From positions 792,736-856,735 of the forward strand of contig NW_024104303.1 of the NCBI RefSeq assembly GCF_003945595.2: a stretch of 64,000 nucleotides of DNA, read 5' to 3'. Every line of letters starts with the position of its first letter. The stretch's first letter is position 1. Source of the stretch: Pipra filicauda. Lineage: Eukaryota; Chordata; Aves; Passeriformes; Pipridae. Shown one piece after another: positions 63,386 to 64,000 of this stretch. Under the pieces are notes generated by a model. It was not told the DNA's origin, did no database searches, and worked only from the letters and a program-made list of their open reading frames with translations. A program made the position numbers and the translations under genes.

Positions 63386-64000
63386 GTCCGCTGACACTGA
63401 AACACCAAATGGGAGGAATGTCTTTTCCTCATTTTACACAGTTCCCATATCCCAATTAATTCTTCAAGAAATGACAAATGAAGTGTTTCTTGGAGATTGC
63501 AGCTAAAGATGAGGAGAATGCTATTAAAACAGCAAGTGTCTCTTTCACTTCATGAAAGAGAGACTTGCTCCATTAGGTCCTCAGCCAGCATAAAAGCTTA
63601 TAAATCACCTGCAGCCCAACCTGAAGAATAGTGAGATTGGTTTATACTACATAGATTAGAACTGTTGCCATGGTTGTCTGCATTATGCTCAGGACATTTG
63701 CTTTTTGAAATATCATAATACAAAGGTCTTATTCATATTTTTAAAACCTAGACTAGAGAGGTTTGTTGATTGTGGAATGGTGGAACTTGGTATTCAATTT
63801 ATTAGTTTACTGAGCAAGCACTAGCAGCAAACTGAACCAAAAAAGAAGGAAAGAAAAGAACAGTGTGCCTTCAGACTTCCTCCTTGATAAAGGGGGAAGA
63901 AAAGTTCAGCTTCAACATGTCCCTGAATTAGTGCAGAGGCCATAGGTTTGGTATCCTAATGAGAGGGCGAAAAAGCAGGAGAGAAATGCTGTCATACATT
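63386..64000. other. Unique DNA, no gene seen
   Basis: The last 615 bases show no gene. A strong small hairpin lies at 63531-63569. Confidence 0.55.
63531..63569. repeat. Hairpin, 17-bp stem with one mismatch, 5-base loop
   Basis: The left arm agcaagtgtctctttca (63531-63547) and right arm tgaaagagagacttgct (63553-63569) pair at 16 of 17 positions around cttca. It would fold strongly in RNA or as a cruciform. Confidence 0.65.

Noticed and set aside
1..64000. CRISPR arrays, bacterial operons, plasmid or phage features
   Set aside because: No regularly spaced repeats or dense coding. The CR1 and LTR content shows a vertebrate, probably avian, nuclear sequence.

Overview
The window looks like avian nuclear DNA. 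It contains several CR1 LINE copies with the bird-type 3' end (short direct repeats of the ATTCTATG kind) and several long terminal repeats (LTRs) of the kind common in bird genomes, with the TTATCTCAACCCATGAG-like segment and the GTTAAACCACGACA-like end. Composition is AT-rich and the sequence is non-coding almost throughout. I found no protein-coding gene, tRNA or rRNA that I can support. The longest reading frame outside repeats is about 154 codons and has no recognisable domain, which is what chance gives in 64 kb. The window is therefore best read as intergenic or deep-intronic DNA. No species or locus can be named from it.

Layout. 65-940: antisense CR1. 946-9069: unique AT-rich DNA. 9070-9337: a 238-bp block between exact 15-bp direct repeats. 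11100-11735: LTR fragment (+). 13637-14394: a CpG-rich 728-bp insertion flanked by a perfect 15-bp target-site duplication; its left half looks like the 3' UTR of an RTE-clade LINE and folds into a row of hairpins. 14849-15135 and 15150-16847: two CR1s lying 5' end to 5' end, the second keeping decayed reverse-transcriptase sequence. 19308-19899: LTR (+) with visible promoter elements. 20460-21163: solo LTR (-) with a perfect 5-bp target duplication. 24832-25402: LTR (-). 29110-29420: LTR fragment (-). About 36350-36500: an old MIR/CORE-SINE-like repeat. 44808-45856: antisense CR1 joined to the 3' end of an LTR, with a foreign CpG-rich island inside the CR1. 62915-63385: CR1 tail pieces around a G/T-rich spacer. 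The stretches between are unique AT-rich DNA with small tandem repeats, homopolymers and several notable inverted repeats.

Nothing here works together as an operon or pathway. The window records repeated retrotransposition. All elements are broken or solo, so none looks able to move. The items most worth a second look are the RTE-like insertion with its covarying hairpins and exon-like tail, the 74-nt hairpin at 32049-32122, and the unidentified island inside the CR1 at 45295-45336. Repeat-family names rest on recalled consensus features, not on a search.
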